64,000 nucleotides of DNA from Streptomyces sp. MspMP-M5 (lineage in GTDB: Bacteria; Actinomycetota; Actinomycetes; Streptomycetales; Streptomycetaceae), in assembly GCF_000373585.1 (NCBI RefSeq), contig NZ_KB891866.1:124001-188000 (forward strand), given 5' to 3'. The notes below the pieces were generated by a model. That model was not told the origin of the DNA, searched no databases, and saw only the letters and a list, made by a program, of their open reading frames with translations. The position numbers and the translations under genes are program-made. The first letter of the stretch is position 1. Each line of letters starts with the position of its first letter. Below, piece after piece: positions 1 through 13,200 of the stretch.

Positions 1-63
1 GACGAGCGCGACACCGGCTGGGGATGACACACCGGAGCACGTAATCGACGTAGGAGGAAATCC

Positions 64-99
64 GTGAGAACCCACACGACAGGACGCGCATCACGATGA
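64..99 (+). CDS. possible 11-residue leader peptide coupled to the oxygenase gene
   Basis: A strong Shine-Dalgarno sequence, AGGAGG at 52-57, sits six bases before a GTG at 64. That GTG opens an 11-codon frame ([11 protein letters not shown]) whose TGA overlaps the ATG of the oxygenase as ATGA. The oxygenase ATG itself has only a weak AGGA eleven bases upstream. This layout suggests a short leader whose translation is coupled to the first biosynthetic gene. It could also be chance, because one tiny frame carries little statistical weight. No function is known for the peptide. Confidence 0.35.
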   Translation: MRTHTTGRASR

Positions 100-1105
100 G
101 CGATTCCCTTTTCTGGACCATCGAGACCGGAAAGCCGGCCACCACACAGGTCCCGCACTTCGCGGACGCCACCCAGGCGTGCGCCTGGCTCTCCTCGGTC
201 CGCGCCGAGCTGCGTGCGGCGCTGCTCCGGCACGGCGCGCTGTACCTCCGCGGCCTGCCCGTCCACGACGTCGACGATTTCGCCGAGGTGCGGGACGTCC
301 TCGTCCCGCAGCGCACGCCCTACCGCGAGAAGGCCACCCCGCGCAGCAGCTATGGCAACGACGTCTACTCCTCCACTGACCTGCCGCCCAACCAGCCGAT
401 CCGCATGCATAACGAGAACAGCTACACCCTGACCTTCCCCGGTCTGCTGCTGTTCGGCTGCCTGACGGCCCCCGAGGAGGGCGGCGCCACACCCGTCGCC
501 GACTGCCGCGAGGTGCTCCGCCGCCTCCCCGCCCACCTGGTCGAGCGGATGCGCACCGCGGGCTGGCTGCTGATCCGCAACTACTCGGAGCACATCTCCC
601 TGGACTGGCGCACCGCCTTCGCCACCGAGCACCGCGCGGACGTCGAGAAGTACTGCGAGGACCACCTCGTCTCCTGCGAGTGGGACGACTCCGGCGCCCT
701 GCGCACCCGGCAACTGCGGCCCGGCATCATCCGGCACCCCGAGACCGGCGAGGGCGTCTGGTTCAACCACCTGGCGTTCTGGAACTCCTGGTCGCTGGAC
801 GAGGAGATCCGGGAGGCGCTGCAGGACGAATTCGGCCCCGGCGGGCTGCCGTTCGAGACCGCCCTCGGCGACGGCGAGCCCCTGACCCGCGCGGATGTCG
901 ACGCGATCAACGCCGCCTACGAGGGTGCGACGCTGCGCCGCGACTGGGAGCCCGGCGACGTCCTGCTCGTCGACAACGTCCTGTCCACCCACGGCCGCGA
1001 CCCCTTCCGCGGCGACCGGCGCATCGTCGTCGCCATGGGCGAACCGGTCCTCCTCGACGAGTGCCGCCCCACCGTGGCCCCCGCCGCCCGAGAGGAGCAG
1101 CCCGC

Positions 1106-1109
<4 letters not shown>
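96..1109 (+). CDS. TauD/TfdA-family Fe(II)/2-oxoglutarate oxygenase, SyrP-like
   Basis: This 337-residue protein belongs to the TauD/TfdA family of non-heme iron dioxygenases. The iron-binding facial triad is visible as His105-x-Glu107 (MHNEN) and a distal His299 (STHGRD), with Arg309 placed to bind 2-oxoglutarate. The HxE form of the motif is known from SyrP-type enzymes, which hydroxylate an amino acid while it is tethered to an NRPS carrier domain. The gene opens an apparent operon, and its stop overlaps the GTG of the free A-T protein, so beta-hydroxylation of the residue carried there is the natural inference. Substrate and position are not proven; a tailoring step on free amino acid or finished peptide is also possible. 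Confidence 0.85.
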
Positions 1110-2947
<1,838 letters not shown>

Positions 2948-3057
2948 GCCACCCAGCCACCCCATCCCGGCGGGGCACGGGCCGGGCCGGCCACTGCCCC
3001 GCCACGGGCCGGCACCGCCCGCCCCCGTCCGCACCACAGGAAGAGGAACGAGCCACC

Positions 3058-3858
3058 ATGCCCGGACACACCCAGGGAAGACAGGACACCACCGTCATCC
3101 GGATCAAGGAGCCGACCGAGCAGACCGCGCACACACTCATCTGCCTGGGCTTCTGCGGCGGCGGCACCGGGTCGTACCACGCCTGGGGCGACTGCCTCCC
3201 CGAGGACACGGCCCTCTCGGCCATCTGCTACCCCGGCCGCGAGGGCCGGTTCCTGGAACCCTGCGCCACGGACTGGGACGAACTGGCGGCCGACACCACC
3301 GCGGCCGTCCTCTCCGCCGTCGAGGGGCCGTACCTCCTCTTCGGCCACAGCATGGGCGGCTGGATGGCGTTCGACGTGGCCGCCCGCATCGAACGCGAGG
3401 CCGGACCCCGGCCCGAGAAGCTCGTCGTCTCCTCCTGCAACGCGCCCGACCGCGGCCTGACCCCCCGCGACATGTTCCCCGCCCGCCAGGACACGGACGA
3501 CTCGCTGCTGGACTGGATGCGCACCAACGGCCTGATGCCGCCGCACGTCCTGGAGGACCCCGACCTCCAGGAGATGGCCGTGGAGCTCATGCGGGCCGAC
3601 ATCCAGGTCCGTGACACCTTCCACTACACGCCGGGGACCCGGGTGAGCATCCCGGTGCAGATGCTCTCCGCCACCGACGACGCCGTCATCGAACCGGACG
3701 CCGGAGACCAGTGGCGCCGCGTCGCGCTCGGCCCCTACCGCCACGACGTCCTGCCCGGCGGACACTTCTACACCCCCGAGATCTGGCGCCGACTGCCGCT
3801 CCACATCCCCGCGCTGACCACGACGGCGGCCATCGTGCCGTCCGCCGCCGGCGCCTGA
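3058..3858 (+). CDS. type II thioesterase of the NRPS locus
   Basis: A 266-residue alpha/beta hydrolase of the GrsT-like thioesterase family, preceded by an AAGAGGAA ribosome site. The nucleophile is Ser98 in GHSMGG; Asp207 or Asp208 (ATDD) and His236 (GGHFY) complete the triad. Enzymes of this type clear misprimed carrier domains. In systems with free A-T proteins, related hydrolase-fold enzymes can instead move an aminoacyl group between carriers, usually with an active-site Cys, which is not the case here. It lies between the A-T protein and the MbtH gene on the same strand. Editing is the default assignment; shuttling is speculative. Confidence 0.88.
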   Translation: MPGHTQGRQDTTVIRIKEPTEQTAHTLICLGFCGGGTGSYHAWGDCLPEDTALSAICYPGREGRFLEPCATDWDELAADTTAAVLSAVEGPYLLFGHSMGGWMAFDVAARIEREAGPRPEKLVVSSCNAPDRGLTPRDMFPARQDTDDSLLDWMRTNGLMPPHVLEDPDLQEMAVELMRADIQVRDTFHYTPGTRVSIPVQMLSATDDAVIEPDAGDQWRRVALGPYRHDVLPGGHFYTPEIWRRLPLHIPALTTTAAIVPSAAGA

Positions 3859-3954
3859 AGGGCCCCGCCGCGCACGACGGGCCACGCCCCACACCCACCC
3901 CCATCCGGACCTTCCTCCGCCCTGTTCTGTTCCGCCAGAAAGGACACCCACGCG

Positions 3955-4155
3955 GTGACGAACCCCTTCGAAGACGCCGACGGGACCTACCTCGTCCTCG
4001 TCAACGACCTCCACCAGCACTCCCTGTGGCCGGCCCGACTGGCACCTCCCGCGGGCTGGACCGTGGCACACGGCGCAACCGGCTACCAGGCATGCCTGGA
4101 CTACGTCGACACGCACTGGACCGACCTGACACCGAAGCCGGCCCTCGGCCACTGA
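3955..4155 (+). CDS. MbtH-like NRPS accessory protein
   Basis: A 66-residue protein starting at GTG 3955 after an AGAAAGGA ribosome site. It carries the family signature N17-x3-Q21-x-S23-x-W25-P26 and a C-terminal HWTDLTP segment. The glutamate usual at the third position of the signature is Leu here, a small departure. MbtH proteins bind adenylation domains and are often needed for their solubility and activity. It sits 31 bases before the large synthetase, so either of the two A domains at this locus could be its partner. Confidence 0.93.
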   Translation: MTNPFEDADGTYLVLVNDLHQHSLWPARLAPPAGWTVAHGATGYQACLDYVDTHWTDLTPKPALGH

Positions 4156-4185
4156 ACCCATTTTCCGGATCTTCAAGGGAGCGTC

Positions 4186-7100
4186 ATGAGCCAGTCGCAG
4201 AGTCCGCGGTCGGTGCAGGAGGAACTGCTGTGCGGCCTGTTCGCGCAGACGCTCGGTGTCCCGAGCGTCACGCCGGACGACAACTTCTTCGCCCTGGGCG
4301 GCCATTCGCTCAAGGCCGCACAGCTGCTCAGCCGGATCCGCGCAGTGCTCGGCGTGCAACTGGGAATCCGGGAACTGTTCGGCGCACCCACCGTGGCGCG
4401 TCTGACGGAACGGCTGTCGGCCCAGGCCACGGACGGGACGGTGGCGCGACCGCCGCTACTGCCCCGCTCGCGCCCCGAGGTGTTGCCGTTGTCGTTCGCG
4501 CAGCAGCGGTTGTGGTTCCTGGACCGTTTCGAGCAGAGTCCGACCTACAACGCGCCCTTCGCCTTCCGTATCGAGGGCCCGGTGGATGTGGGGGCGTTGC
4601 GGTTGGCGGTCGGTGATGTGGTGGCGCGCCATGAGGCGCTGCGGACGGTCTTTCCGGCGGTGGAGGGGGAGCCGTTCCAGCAGGTTCTGGCGCCTGCGCA
4701 GGCGGTGGTGGAGTTCACCGTCGTCCAGTGCCCTGCAGAGGAGACCACTCGCCGTTTCCATGAGGAGGCGTTCCGACCGTTCGCGTTGGCGTCGGATCTG
4801 CCGTTCCGGGTATCGCTCTTCTCGTCCTCGGCTGCTGAGCATGTGTTGTTGCTGACGTTGCATCACATTGCGAGTGATGGCTGGTCGGAGGCGCCGTTGT
4901 TGCGGGATCTGTCGGTGGCGTACGAGGCGCGGTTGTTGTCTGGTGAGGCGCCGCGGTGGGCCGCGTTGCCGGTGCAGTATGCGGATTACACGCTCTGGCA
5001 GCGTGAGTTGCTGTCAGAGGTGGGCGAGCGGCAGGCGGAGTTCTGGTCTCGTACGCTTGCCGATCTGCCGCAGGAACTGGCGCTTCCCACCGACCGGCCG
5101 CGCCCGGCGCAGCCGACGTACGCGGGCGGACTGGCCCGGTTCGAGCTGTCGGTCGAGTTGCACCACCGTTTGGCCGTGCTGGCTCGCGAGCACGGCACCA
5201 CGGTCTTCATGGCGCTTCAGGCGGCGGTGGTCACCCTGCTGACGAGGTTGGGCGCCGGTACGGACATCCCGCTCGGTACGCCCACCGCGGGACGGTCGGA
5301 CCAGGCGCTCGACGACGTCGTCGGCTTCTTCGTCAACACGTTGGTGTTGCGTACGGACACCTCCGGGAATCCGACGTTCGCGGAGTTGTTGCAGCGGGTG
5401 CGGGAGGCGGATCTGGCGGCTTTCGCGCACGAGGACCTGCCGTTCGAGCGGATCGTGGAGCAGCTCAATCCCGACCGCACGGGTGGCCGGCACCCCTTGT
5501 TCCAGACCATGCTGGTCCTCCAGAACAACGCCGAGGCGACTTTCCGCCTGGCCGACACCACCCTCACCCCCCACGCCCTGGACGCACACCCCTCCAAGTT
5601 CGACCTCAGCTGGAGCTTCACCGAGCAGCACGACGCCGCAGGCAACCCGGCAGGAATATCGGCCGCCTTGCTGTTCGCCACCGATCTCTTCGACTCCGGC
5701 ACCGCCGAGCTGTTGCACCGGTTGTTCGTCCGCCTGGTGGACGCGGTGACCGGGGATCCGGATACCGGCGTGGAGGGGGTGGAGCTCTTCGACTCCGAGG
5801 AGCAGCAGCTGACCTTGCTGCGACGCAGTGAAGAGCGTCGTGCCGAACAGCATCGTCGCGACGCGGAGACGGCGGCCGGCTCCGGGGACGGTCTGGTGCG
5901 GGGACCGCGGTCGGTGCAGGAGGAGTTGCTGTCCGGCCTGTTTGCGCAGGTGCTGGGGGTGCAGAGCGTTGCACCGGACGACAACTTCTTTGCCCTGGGC
6001 GGTCATTCGCTGACGGCGACGCGGTTGGCCAGCCGGATTCGGTCGGTGTTGGGCGTGGAGTTGGGTGTGCGGACGCTGTTCGGTGCGCCGACGGTGGCCG
6101 GGCTGCTGGAGCACCTGACCGGTGACGAGGCGGTCGCACGTCCGGCACTGCTACCGCATCCCCGCCCCGAAGTGCTGCCGTTGTCGTTCGCCCAGCAGCG
6201 GTTGTGGTTCCTGGACCGTTTCGAGCAGAGTCCGACGTACAACGCTCCGTTCGCTTTCCGTGTCGCGGGCCCGGTGGATGTGGGGGCGTTGCGGTCGGCG
6301 GTCGGCGATGTGGTGGCGCGTCATGAGGCGCTGCGCACGGTCTACCCGGCGGTGGAAGGGGAGCCGTACCAGCAGGTTCTGGCGCCCGAGCAGGCGGTGG
6401 TGGACCTCACCGTCGTCCAGTGCCCCGCGGATGAGGTCACTCGACGCCTTCACGAGGAGGCGTTCCGGCCGTTCGCACTCTCGTCGGACCTGCCACTCCG
6501 GGTGTCCCTCCTCTCGTCCTCCGCCGACGAGCACGTGCTGTTGCTGACGTTGCATCACATCGCCAGTGATGGTTGGTCCGAGGCGCCATTGCTGCGAGAT
6601 CTGTCGGTCGCGTACGAGGCACGGCTGTCTGGCGAGGCGCCACACTGGGCCCCGTTGCCGGTGCAGTATGCGGACTACACCCTCTGGCAGCGTGAGTTGC
6701 TGGCAGAAGTGGGGGAGGAGCAGGCGGAGTTCTGGGCCCGTACGCTCGCCGACCTGCCGCAGGAACTCGCGCTCCCCACCGACCGGCCGCGCCCGGCGCA
6801 GTCGACGTACGCGGGCGGCCTGGTTCAGTTCGAGTTGCCGTCGGAGTTGCATGGCCGTTTGGCGGCGCTGGCCCGTGACCACGGGGCGACGGTCTTCATG
6901 GTGCTCCAGGCAGCGGTGGCCACCCTGCTGACCAGGTTGGGCGCCGGCACGGACCTCCCCTTCGGCACACCCACCGCGGGACGTACCGATCAGGCCCTCG
7001 ACGACCTCGTGGGCTTCTTCGTCAACACGTTGGTGCTGCGCACCGACACCTCCGGGAACCCGACGTTCGCGGAGCTGCTGCAACGGGTGCGGGAGACCGA

Positions 7101-10100
7101 CCTCGCCGCGCTGGCCCACCAGGACCTGCCGTTCGAGCGGATCGTGGAGCAGCTCAATCCCGACCGCACGGGTGGCCGGCACCCCCTGTTCCAGACCATG
7201 CTGGTCCTCCAGAACAACGCCGAGGCCACCTTCCCTCTCGCCGACACCACCCTCACCCCCCAGACCTTCGACACCGTCCCCGCCAAGTTCGACCTCGACT
7301 TCACGTTCGTCGAGCGGACGGCGACGGACGACGGTCCCGGCGGTATCCGCGGGCTGCTGCACTACTCGGCCGACCTGTTCGACCACCACACCGCCGACTC
7401 CCTGGCCCAGCGCCTGCTGCGGGTCCTCGGCACGGTCACCGAGGCGCCGGACACCCGGCTCGACGCCGTGGACCTGCTCTGCCCCCAGGAGACCGCGCGC
7501 CTCCTGACGCAGTGGAACGACACCGACCGCGCGCTGCCGGACGACCGGCTGCTGCACGAGGTCTTCGAGGAGCACGCCCGACGCTCACCCGACGCCACCG
7601 CCCTGGTCGACGCGCACGGCCCGCTGACCTTCCGGGAACTCAACTCCCGTGCCAACCAAGTGGCCTGGCTGCTGCTGGGCCAGGGAGTGTCGGCCGACCA
7701 GCACGTGGCCACCCTGCTGCCGCGCACCGCCGAACACCTCGTCGCCCTGCTGGCCGTGCTGAAGGCCGGCGCCTGCTACGTCCCGCTGGACCCGGAGTAT
7801 CCGGTGGAGCGGCTCGCCCTCATGCTGGCGGACGCGGCCCCCGTGCTGCTGCTGACCGACGTGGCCGGCGAGGCCCGGCTGCGCCCGCACTGCGCGACGA
7901 CGCTGCCGGTCCTGCCGCTCGACGACCCCACCGTCCGCTCCTCCCGTGCCTGCTACCCGCCGGCCGACCCCTCCCGCGCCGACCGGCCCGTACGGCTGCG
8001 CCCGGAGCACCTCGCCTACGTGATCTACACCTCCGGTTCGACGGGCCGGCCGAAGGGCGTCGCGGTGGAGCACCGCGGCCTGATCAACCTCTTCCACGGC
8101 CACCTCGGCGAGGTGCACGCCGCGCCGGCCACGGACGGACGGCGCCTGCGGGCCGCGCTGACCGGACCCCTGACCTTCGACTCGTCCTGGTGCCCGGTGC
8201 TGTGGCTGATGGGCGGCCACGAACTGCACCTGGTCGACGACGAGACCCGCCGCGATCCCCAGGCACTGGCCGACTACGCCGCCGACGAAGCCATCGACTA
8301 CCTGGAGGTCTCGCCGACGTTCTGCCGCCAACTGATGGCGGCGGGGCTGCTGTCGGACGACCGCCCGGCCCGGCCGCGCATCATCGAACTCGGCGGTGAG
8401 GGGTGCGACCAGGCCCTGTGGAGCGAGCTGCGGGCGGTGACCGGGACCGTGACCGTCAACGGTTACGGTCCCACGGAGGCCACGGTGTACGTCACCCACG
8501 CCCGGGCCGCCGACCACGAACGGCCGGCGATCGGGCGCCCGATGGGGAACAACCGCGTGTACGTCCTGGACGCGGGGCTGCGTCCGGTGCCGCCCGGTGT
8601 GACCGGCGAACTGTACCTGGCGGGAGCCGGGGTGGCCCGCGGGTACGTCGGCCGGCCGGCGCTGACCGCGCAGCGGTTCGTGGCCTGCCCGTTCGGCGGG
8701 CCCGGCGAGCGGATGTACCGGACCGGCGACCTCGCCCGGTGGACCGCCGACGGCGCCCTGGAATACGTGGGCCGCGCCGACGAGCAGGTCAAGATCCGGG
8801 GGTTCCGGATCGAGCCGGGCGAGGTGGAGACGGCGCTGGCCGGTCATGAAGCGGTGCGCCAAGTCGCCGTGACCGTCCGGGAGGACCACCCCGGCGACCG
8901 CCGGCTGGTGGCCTACGTGGTCCCGGCGCCGGAGCTGCCGGACACCGGCGCGCTGCGACGCTTCGCGGCGGCCACCCTGCCGCGCCACATGGTGCCGTCC
9001 GCCTTCGTCCTCCTGGACGCCCTGCCGCTGACCGCACGAGGGAAACTGGACCGGCGAGCGCTGCCGGCTCCGGACGGTGGCGCGGCGGAACAGCGGCGCG
9101 GCCCGCGCACGGTGCGCGAGGAGTTCCTGTGCGCCCTGTTCGCGCAGGTACTGGGCGTGCCCGAGGTGGGCATCGACGACGACTTCTTCGCGCTGGGCGG
9201 CCACTCGATGCTCGCCACCCGGTTGATCGGGCGCATCCGGTCGGTCCTCGGCACCGAGCTGGACATCAGGACCCTGTTCGACGCGCCCACTGTCGCCGAA
9301 CTCGGCGCACGCCTCACCGACGACCGGCGGGAGGACTCCCTCGCCGTCCTCCTCCCGCTGCGCAGGGCCCGCGCCTCGTCGTCCCGCGCGGCCGCCGCAG
9401 CCGTGCCCCTGTTCTGCGTCCACCCGGCGGCCGGCATCAGCTGGGTGTACTCCGGGCTGCTCCGTCACCTTCCGCCCGACCAGCCCGTCTACGGCCTCCA
9501 GGCCCACGGGCTCACCGAACCGGACGCCACCCCGGACAGCATGGCGGAGATGGTGCGGGCATACCTGGAGCAGGTCCGCGCGGTCCGGCCGCACGGGCCC
9601 TACGCCCTGCTCGGCTGGTCCTTCGGCGGCCTGGTGGCCCATGAGATGGCGGTCCAACTCCAGGAATCCGGCCAGGAAGTCGCCTCCCTGGTGCTGATGG
9701 ACAGCTTCCCGCCGGGCGACGGGCTCCCGCGCGGAGAAGAGGCGGCCGACGAGGCCGAGCTACGGCAGGCGCTCTTCGCCTCCCTGGGCGGGCAGCCGGA
9801 CGCCGACGACCCCGCCGGGCCGCTTGCGCTGCTCGGCGAGCGCGGAACCGCGGCCATGCTGCGGGTCTTCGCACACCACGGTGGCCTTCAGGGCGGTTTC
9901 GTGCCCCGGACCTTCCGCGGCGATGTCCTGCTCTTCGAGGCCACCGAGGGCAAGTCCGCGGACGCGCCCCGGCCGGACGACTGGCGGCCCCATGTCACGG
10001 GGCGCGTCGCCGTCACCCCCGTACGGGGCGCACACGGCGAGCTGACCCGTCCGGATCGACTCGCCCAGATCGGACCGATATTGGCCGACTGGCTGGAGCG

Positions 10101-10113
10101 CGCACGGCGGTGA
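4186..10113 (+). CDS. NRPS with domain order T-C-T-C-A-T-TE
   Basis: A 1975-residue peptide synthetase. Carrier serines are Ser41, Ser608 and Ser1674, all in LGGHS. Two condensation domains (about 95-540 and 665-1110) each keep HHIASDG, at 226-232 and 790-796. One adenylation domain (about 1125-1640) has A3 near residue 1278 and intact A5, A7, A8 and A10. By eye its code is D-S-C-E-E-G-G-V-Y-K, which I do not match to a known amino acid; acidic residues at positions 278 and 299 might fit a basic side chain. A type I thioesterase at the C-terminus has Ser1812 (GWSFGG) and His1950. Carriers 1 and 2 have no A domain, so they must be loaded in trans, most simply by the upstream A-T protein. The two T-C units are a tandem duplication. 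A tripeptide product is the simplest reading. Confidence 0.95.
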   Translation: MSQSQSPRSVQEELLCGLFAQTLGVPSVTPDDNFFALGGHSLKAAQLLSRIRAVLGVQLGIRELFGAPTVARLTERLSAQATDGTVARPPLLPRSRPEVLPLSFAQQRLWFLDRFEQSPTYNAPFAFRIEGPVDVGALRLAVGDVVARHEALRTVFPAVEGEPFQQVLAPAQAVVEFTVVQCPAEETTRRFHEEAFRPFALASDLPFRVSLFSSSAAEHVLLLTLHHIASDGWSEAPLLRDLSVAYEARLLSGEAPRWAALPVQYADYTLWQRELLSEVGERQAEFWSRTLADLPQELALPTDRPRPAQPTYAGGLARFELSVELHHRLAVLAREHGTTVFMALQAAVVTLLTRLGAGTDIPLGTPTAGRSDQALDDVVGFFVNTLVLRTDTSGNPTFAELLQRVREADLAAFAHEDLPFERIVEQLNPDRTGGRHPLFQTMLVLQNNAEATFRLADTTLTPHALDAHPSKFDLSWSFTEQHDAAGNPAGISAALLFATDLFDSGTAELLHRLFVRLVDAVTGDPDTGVEGVELFDSEEQQLTLLRRSEERRAEQHRRDAETAAGSGDGLVRGPRSVQEELLSGLFAQVLGVQSVAPDDNFFALGGHSLTATRLASRIRSVLGVELGVRTLFGAPTVAGLLEHLTGDEAVARPALLPHPRPEVLPLSFAQQRLWFLDRFEQSPTYNAPFAFRVAGPVDVGALRSAVGDVVARHEALRTVYPAVEGEPYQQVLAPEQAVVDLTVVQCPADEVTRRLHEEAFRPFALSSDLPLRVSLLSSSADEHVLLLTLHHIASDGWSEAPLLRDLSVAYEARLSGEAPHWAPLPVQYADYTLWQRELLAEVGEEQAEFWARTLADLPQELALPTDRPRPAQSTYAGGLVQFELPSELHGRLAALARDHGATVFMVLQAAVATLLTRLGAGTDLPFGTPTAGRTDQALDDLVGFFVNTLVLRTDTSGNPTFAELLQRVRETDLAALAHQDLPFERIVEQLNPDRTGGRHPLFQTMLVLQNNAEATFPLADTTLTPQTFDTVPAKFDLDFTFVERTATDDGPGGIRGLLHYSADLFDHHTADSLAQRLLRVLGTVTEAPDTRLDAVDLLCPQETARLLTQWNDTDRALPDDRLLHEVFEEHARRSPDATALVDAHGPLTFRELNSRANQVAWLLLGQGVSADQHVATLLPRTAEHLVALLAVLKAGACYVPLDPEYPVERLALMLADAAPVLLLTDVAGEARLRPHCATTLPVLPLDDPTVRSSRACYPPADPSRADRPVRLRPEHLAYVIYTSGSTGRPKGVAVEHRGLINLFHGHLGEVHAAPATDGRRLRAALTGPLTFDSSWCPVLWLMGGHELHLVDDETRRDPQALADYAADEAIDYLEVSPTFCRQLMAAGLLSDDRPARPRIIELGGEGCDQALWSELRAVTGTVTVNGYGPTEATVYVTHARAADHERPAIGRPMGNNRVYVLDAGLRPVPPGVTGELYLAGAGVARGYVGRPALTAQRFVACPFGGPGERMYRTGDLARWTADGALEYVGRADEQVKIRGFRIEPGEVETALAGHEAVRQVAVTVREDHPGDRRLVAYVVPAPELPDTGALRRFAAATLPRHMVPSAFVLLDALPLTARGKLDRRALPAPDGGAAEQRRGPRTVREEFLCALFAQVLGVPEVGIDDDFFALGGHSMLATRLIGRIRSVLGTELDIRTLFDAPTVAELGARLTDDRREDSLAVLLPLRRARASSSRAAAAAVPLFCVHPAAGISWVYSGLLRHLPPDQPVYGLQAHGLTEPDATPDSMAEMVRAYLEQVRAVRPHGPYALLGWSFGGLVAHEMAVQLQESGQEVASLVLMDSFPPGDGLPRGEEAADEAELRQALFASLGGQPDADDPAGPLALLGERGTAAMLRVFAHHGGLQGGFVPRTFRGDVLLFEATEGKSADAPRPDDWRPHVTGRVAVTPVRGAHGELTRPDRLAQIGPILADWLERARR

Positions 10114-10182
10114 GTCCCGCACCCGCGTGAGGCGCCGCCGGGCCCGGTCCATCCGGACACCGCGTCCCGCCCGGAGGCCGCG

Positions 10183-10210
10183 TCCCGCCCGGATGGCGAA
10201 CCGGGCGGGA
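10183..10210. terminator. hairpin between convergent NRPS and regulator genes
   Basis: A perfect 10-bp stem, TCCCGCCCGG (10183-10192) with CCGGGCGGGA (10201-10210), closes an 8-base loop. It lies in the 102-base gap between the ends of two convergent genes, so it could terminate both. There is no T-tract, which is common in Streptomyces. A direct repeat, CCGCGTCCCGCCCGGA in two near-adjacent copies, overlaps its left arm. Confidence 0.65.
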
Positions 10211-10215
10211 CCGGC

Positions 10216-13200
10216 TCACGCCGCCGCGGTGACGGCCCGGGGCCCGTCCGGTCGCAACTCCCGTTCCAACTCCGTAGCCCGCGCCAGATGGTCGTCCGCC
10301 TCGGAGCCCCGCCCCACGGCGCGCAGCGCCTCGCCGAGCACCTGGTGACTGCGCGCCAGCAGTCGCTGTTCACAGGACTCCTGGGCCCCGGCCAACGCCT
10401 CCCACGCGTACGCCACCGCGGCATCGGCGTCGCCGGCCAGCAACATGGCCTCCGCCAGCCGGAACTGGCACTCCGTCACATTGCGGACGTGGTCCGTGGA
10501 CCGGGCCCGTGCCAGCACCCGCTGGTAGAGCCCGACCGCCGCGGTGTGCCGCCCGTCGTACAGCAGGCTGTCCGCCTCCGTCATCATCACGCTGATCAGC
10601 CACTTCACGTCCTGGCCGCGGGTGAGGACCCCGGCCAGCTCCCGGCACTGCGCCCCGATGGCGGCCAGGTCCGTCCGCCGGTCGGGGTCCAGGACCTCGA
10701 TCTGCAACAGGAGGGTGCGGCGCCGGGCGACCAGCGCCTGGTCGCCGGTGGTCGCGGCCAGTTCCACCGAGCGCTGCGCATACCAGCGGGCCGCCTCGAA
10801 GCCGCCGAATTCGACCTCCAGTTGGGCCAGCATGGTGTGGGTGAAGAGCACGGCGAGGAACGGCCGCTGTCCCTCACCGGGGCGGGGCGCGTCCCCGAAG
10901 ATCTCCACCACCCTCCGCAGGTGCTCCCGGGCCCGCTGGAGGGAACCGGCCCCCGCGTGCTTCCTGAGGATCGTGCCCGCCGCGTAGTAGGCGGTGCCGA
11001 CCACCGCCGGACCGCAGTGCGCCAGCGCCGCGGGGAGCAGCACGGACGCGGCCCGCCCCAGCGACCCCAGCGGCAGCACCTCCTCGAAGCAGGGCACCAG
11101 GGTCAGCGCGTCCACGGCCAGCGCCACCGCTTCGGGATCGCCGTCGGCCGCGACCTGTTCGACCACGGCGCCCAGCACGGGCAGTACCCGCCGGATCCAC
11201 CGCACCGCCTCCGGCCCGCCGGACATGTCCAGGTCCGCGGTCCGCCGCGGGTGGATCTCCGCGGTCAGCGGGCCGCTCAGCGGCTGGGTGGCCCGGACCG
11301 CCGCGACGACGCCGGTGCACAGGTAGTCGATCGCGCCGCGCACCACGGCCCGGTGCTCGGACGCGGGCAGCTCAGAACGGGCCTTCTGCCGGGCGTACGC
11401 CCCGACCAGATCATGGAAGTGGTACCGGCCCGGCGCCCCGGTCTCCAGTAACGCGGCGTCGACCAGCGCCTCCAGGACGTCCTCCGCCTCCTGCTCCGGC
11501 ATCCGCAGGGCCGCCGCCGCGGCCCGCACGTCGAACTCGGTGCAGTGCGGGACCGACAGGGCCAGGAACGCCGCGGCCTGCCGGGCGGAGAGCTGCGCGA
11601 ACGACATCTCGAACACCGCCTCGACCGTCACCTCGCCCACCCGCAGCTCCGCGAGGAGCCGCGCCTGGTCCGAGACCCGTTCCAGCAGCGCGGCGACGCT
11701 CCACCCGGGACGTGCCGCCAGCCGCGCGCCTGCCGCCCGCAGCGCGAGCGGAAGATGGCCGCAGGCCGCCACCAGCGCCGCGACCGCGTCCGGCTCCGCC
11801 TGGATCCGGTGGACCCCGGCGACCTTGCCGATCAGTTCGACGGCCTCGTCGGCGCCCAGCCCCCGCAGCGGCAGGGTGACCGTGGCGGGCAACGCGGGCA
11901 GGGTGCGGCCGGTGATCAGCACGGCGCAGCGGGCCGCGCCCGGTAACAGTGGTTCGATCTGTGCCGCGGTCGCGGCGTTGTCGAGCACGACGAGGACGGC
12001 CCGCGGCGAGAGCACGGTGCGGAACAGCGCCGCACGCTCCGGCAGGGACCCCGGTATCCGCTCGGCGGGGACCCCCAGCCCGGTCAGGAACCCCGCGAGG
12101 ACCTCGCCCGGATCGGCGGGTGCGCCGTCGGGCGCCCGCAGGTTCGCGTACAACTGGCCGTCCGGGTACGTCCCGGCGACCGCGTGCGCCGCCCGCAGGG
12201 CCAGCGCAGTCTTCCCGGCCCCGCCCATGCCCGTCACGACGGCCACGGCGTGCGCCTGCCCCGAGGTCAGCGCCGAGACCAGCGCCGACATCTGCTCCTG
12301 ACGCCCGGTGAAGTCACAGGGCGCGGGCGGTAATTGACCGGGCCCCACGGGCGCGGGAGCGCCCGCCCGAGCCGCTTCCGCAGCCGACGCCGCGCCCTCG
12401 TCGCCCTGGCCCGCCTCGTCTTCCACGTCGTCCTCATCTCCCTGGTCGGACGGCAGCAGCAGGGCCTCGTCCCCGGCCAGGATCGCCGCGTGCAGGGTGC
12501 GCAGCGTGGGGCTCGTGTCGATCCCCAGGTCCTCGGCGAGCACCCGACGGGCACGGTCGTAGGCCGACAGTGCTTCGGCCGCCCGCCCCGACCGGTACAG
12601 CGCGAGCATCAACGCGCCGTGCAGGCGCTCCCGGTACGGATACGTCTTCAGGGCCCGCACGATGTCCGGCACCGCCTCCGCATGACGGCCGCACACCAGC
12701 AACAGCTCCAGCCGGTACTCCAGGGCGGACGCCAGCTGCTCGCCCAGCGTGCGGCGCCAGTTGAGCGCGAACGGTCCCGGCAGCCCGGCCAGCGCGGGCC
12801 CCTGCCACATCGCCAGCGCCTCCTCCAGGCAGGCGGCCCCCGCGGCGGGATCCCTGCCGTGGGCGTGCCGCCGGGCCAGCGCGACGAGCTGCCCAAATCT
12901 CAGCGCGTCCACCCGGTCCTCCGGGATGCGGAGCACATACCCGTCGGCCATGGTCTCGATCACGGCCCGCCCCGGGCCGTCGCCCCCGTCGCCCGGCTGC
13001 GCAGCGCGGGCCTCGCGGTCCAGGTGCGTCCGCAACCGGTGGATGTAGTTGACGATCACCCGCCGGGCGGAGGCGGGCGGATCGTCGAAGTACAGCCCGT
13101 CGATCAGTTCGTCGATAGTCACCAGCGTGCCGGGGCGCAGAGCCAGGGCCGCCAACACGCTCTGCGGGCCGGGCGCGCCGGGACGGGTGACGTTCCCGCG

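Noticed and set aside
1..67. Ends of two possible upstream frames, stopping at 27 or 67.
   Set aside because: Frame 1 (stop at 27) has coding-like codons but only eight remain; frame 2 (stop at 67) has poor codon bias. Too short to name as a gene.
7585..9657. Long minus-strand open frame opposite the NRPS A and T domains.
   Set aside because: Mirror of high-GC third positions; low-complexity Gly/Arg/Gln-rich translation with no domain.
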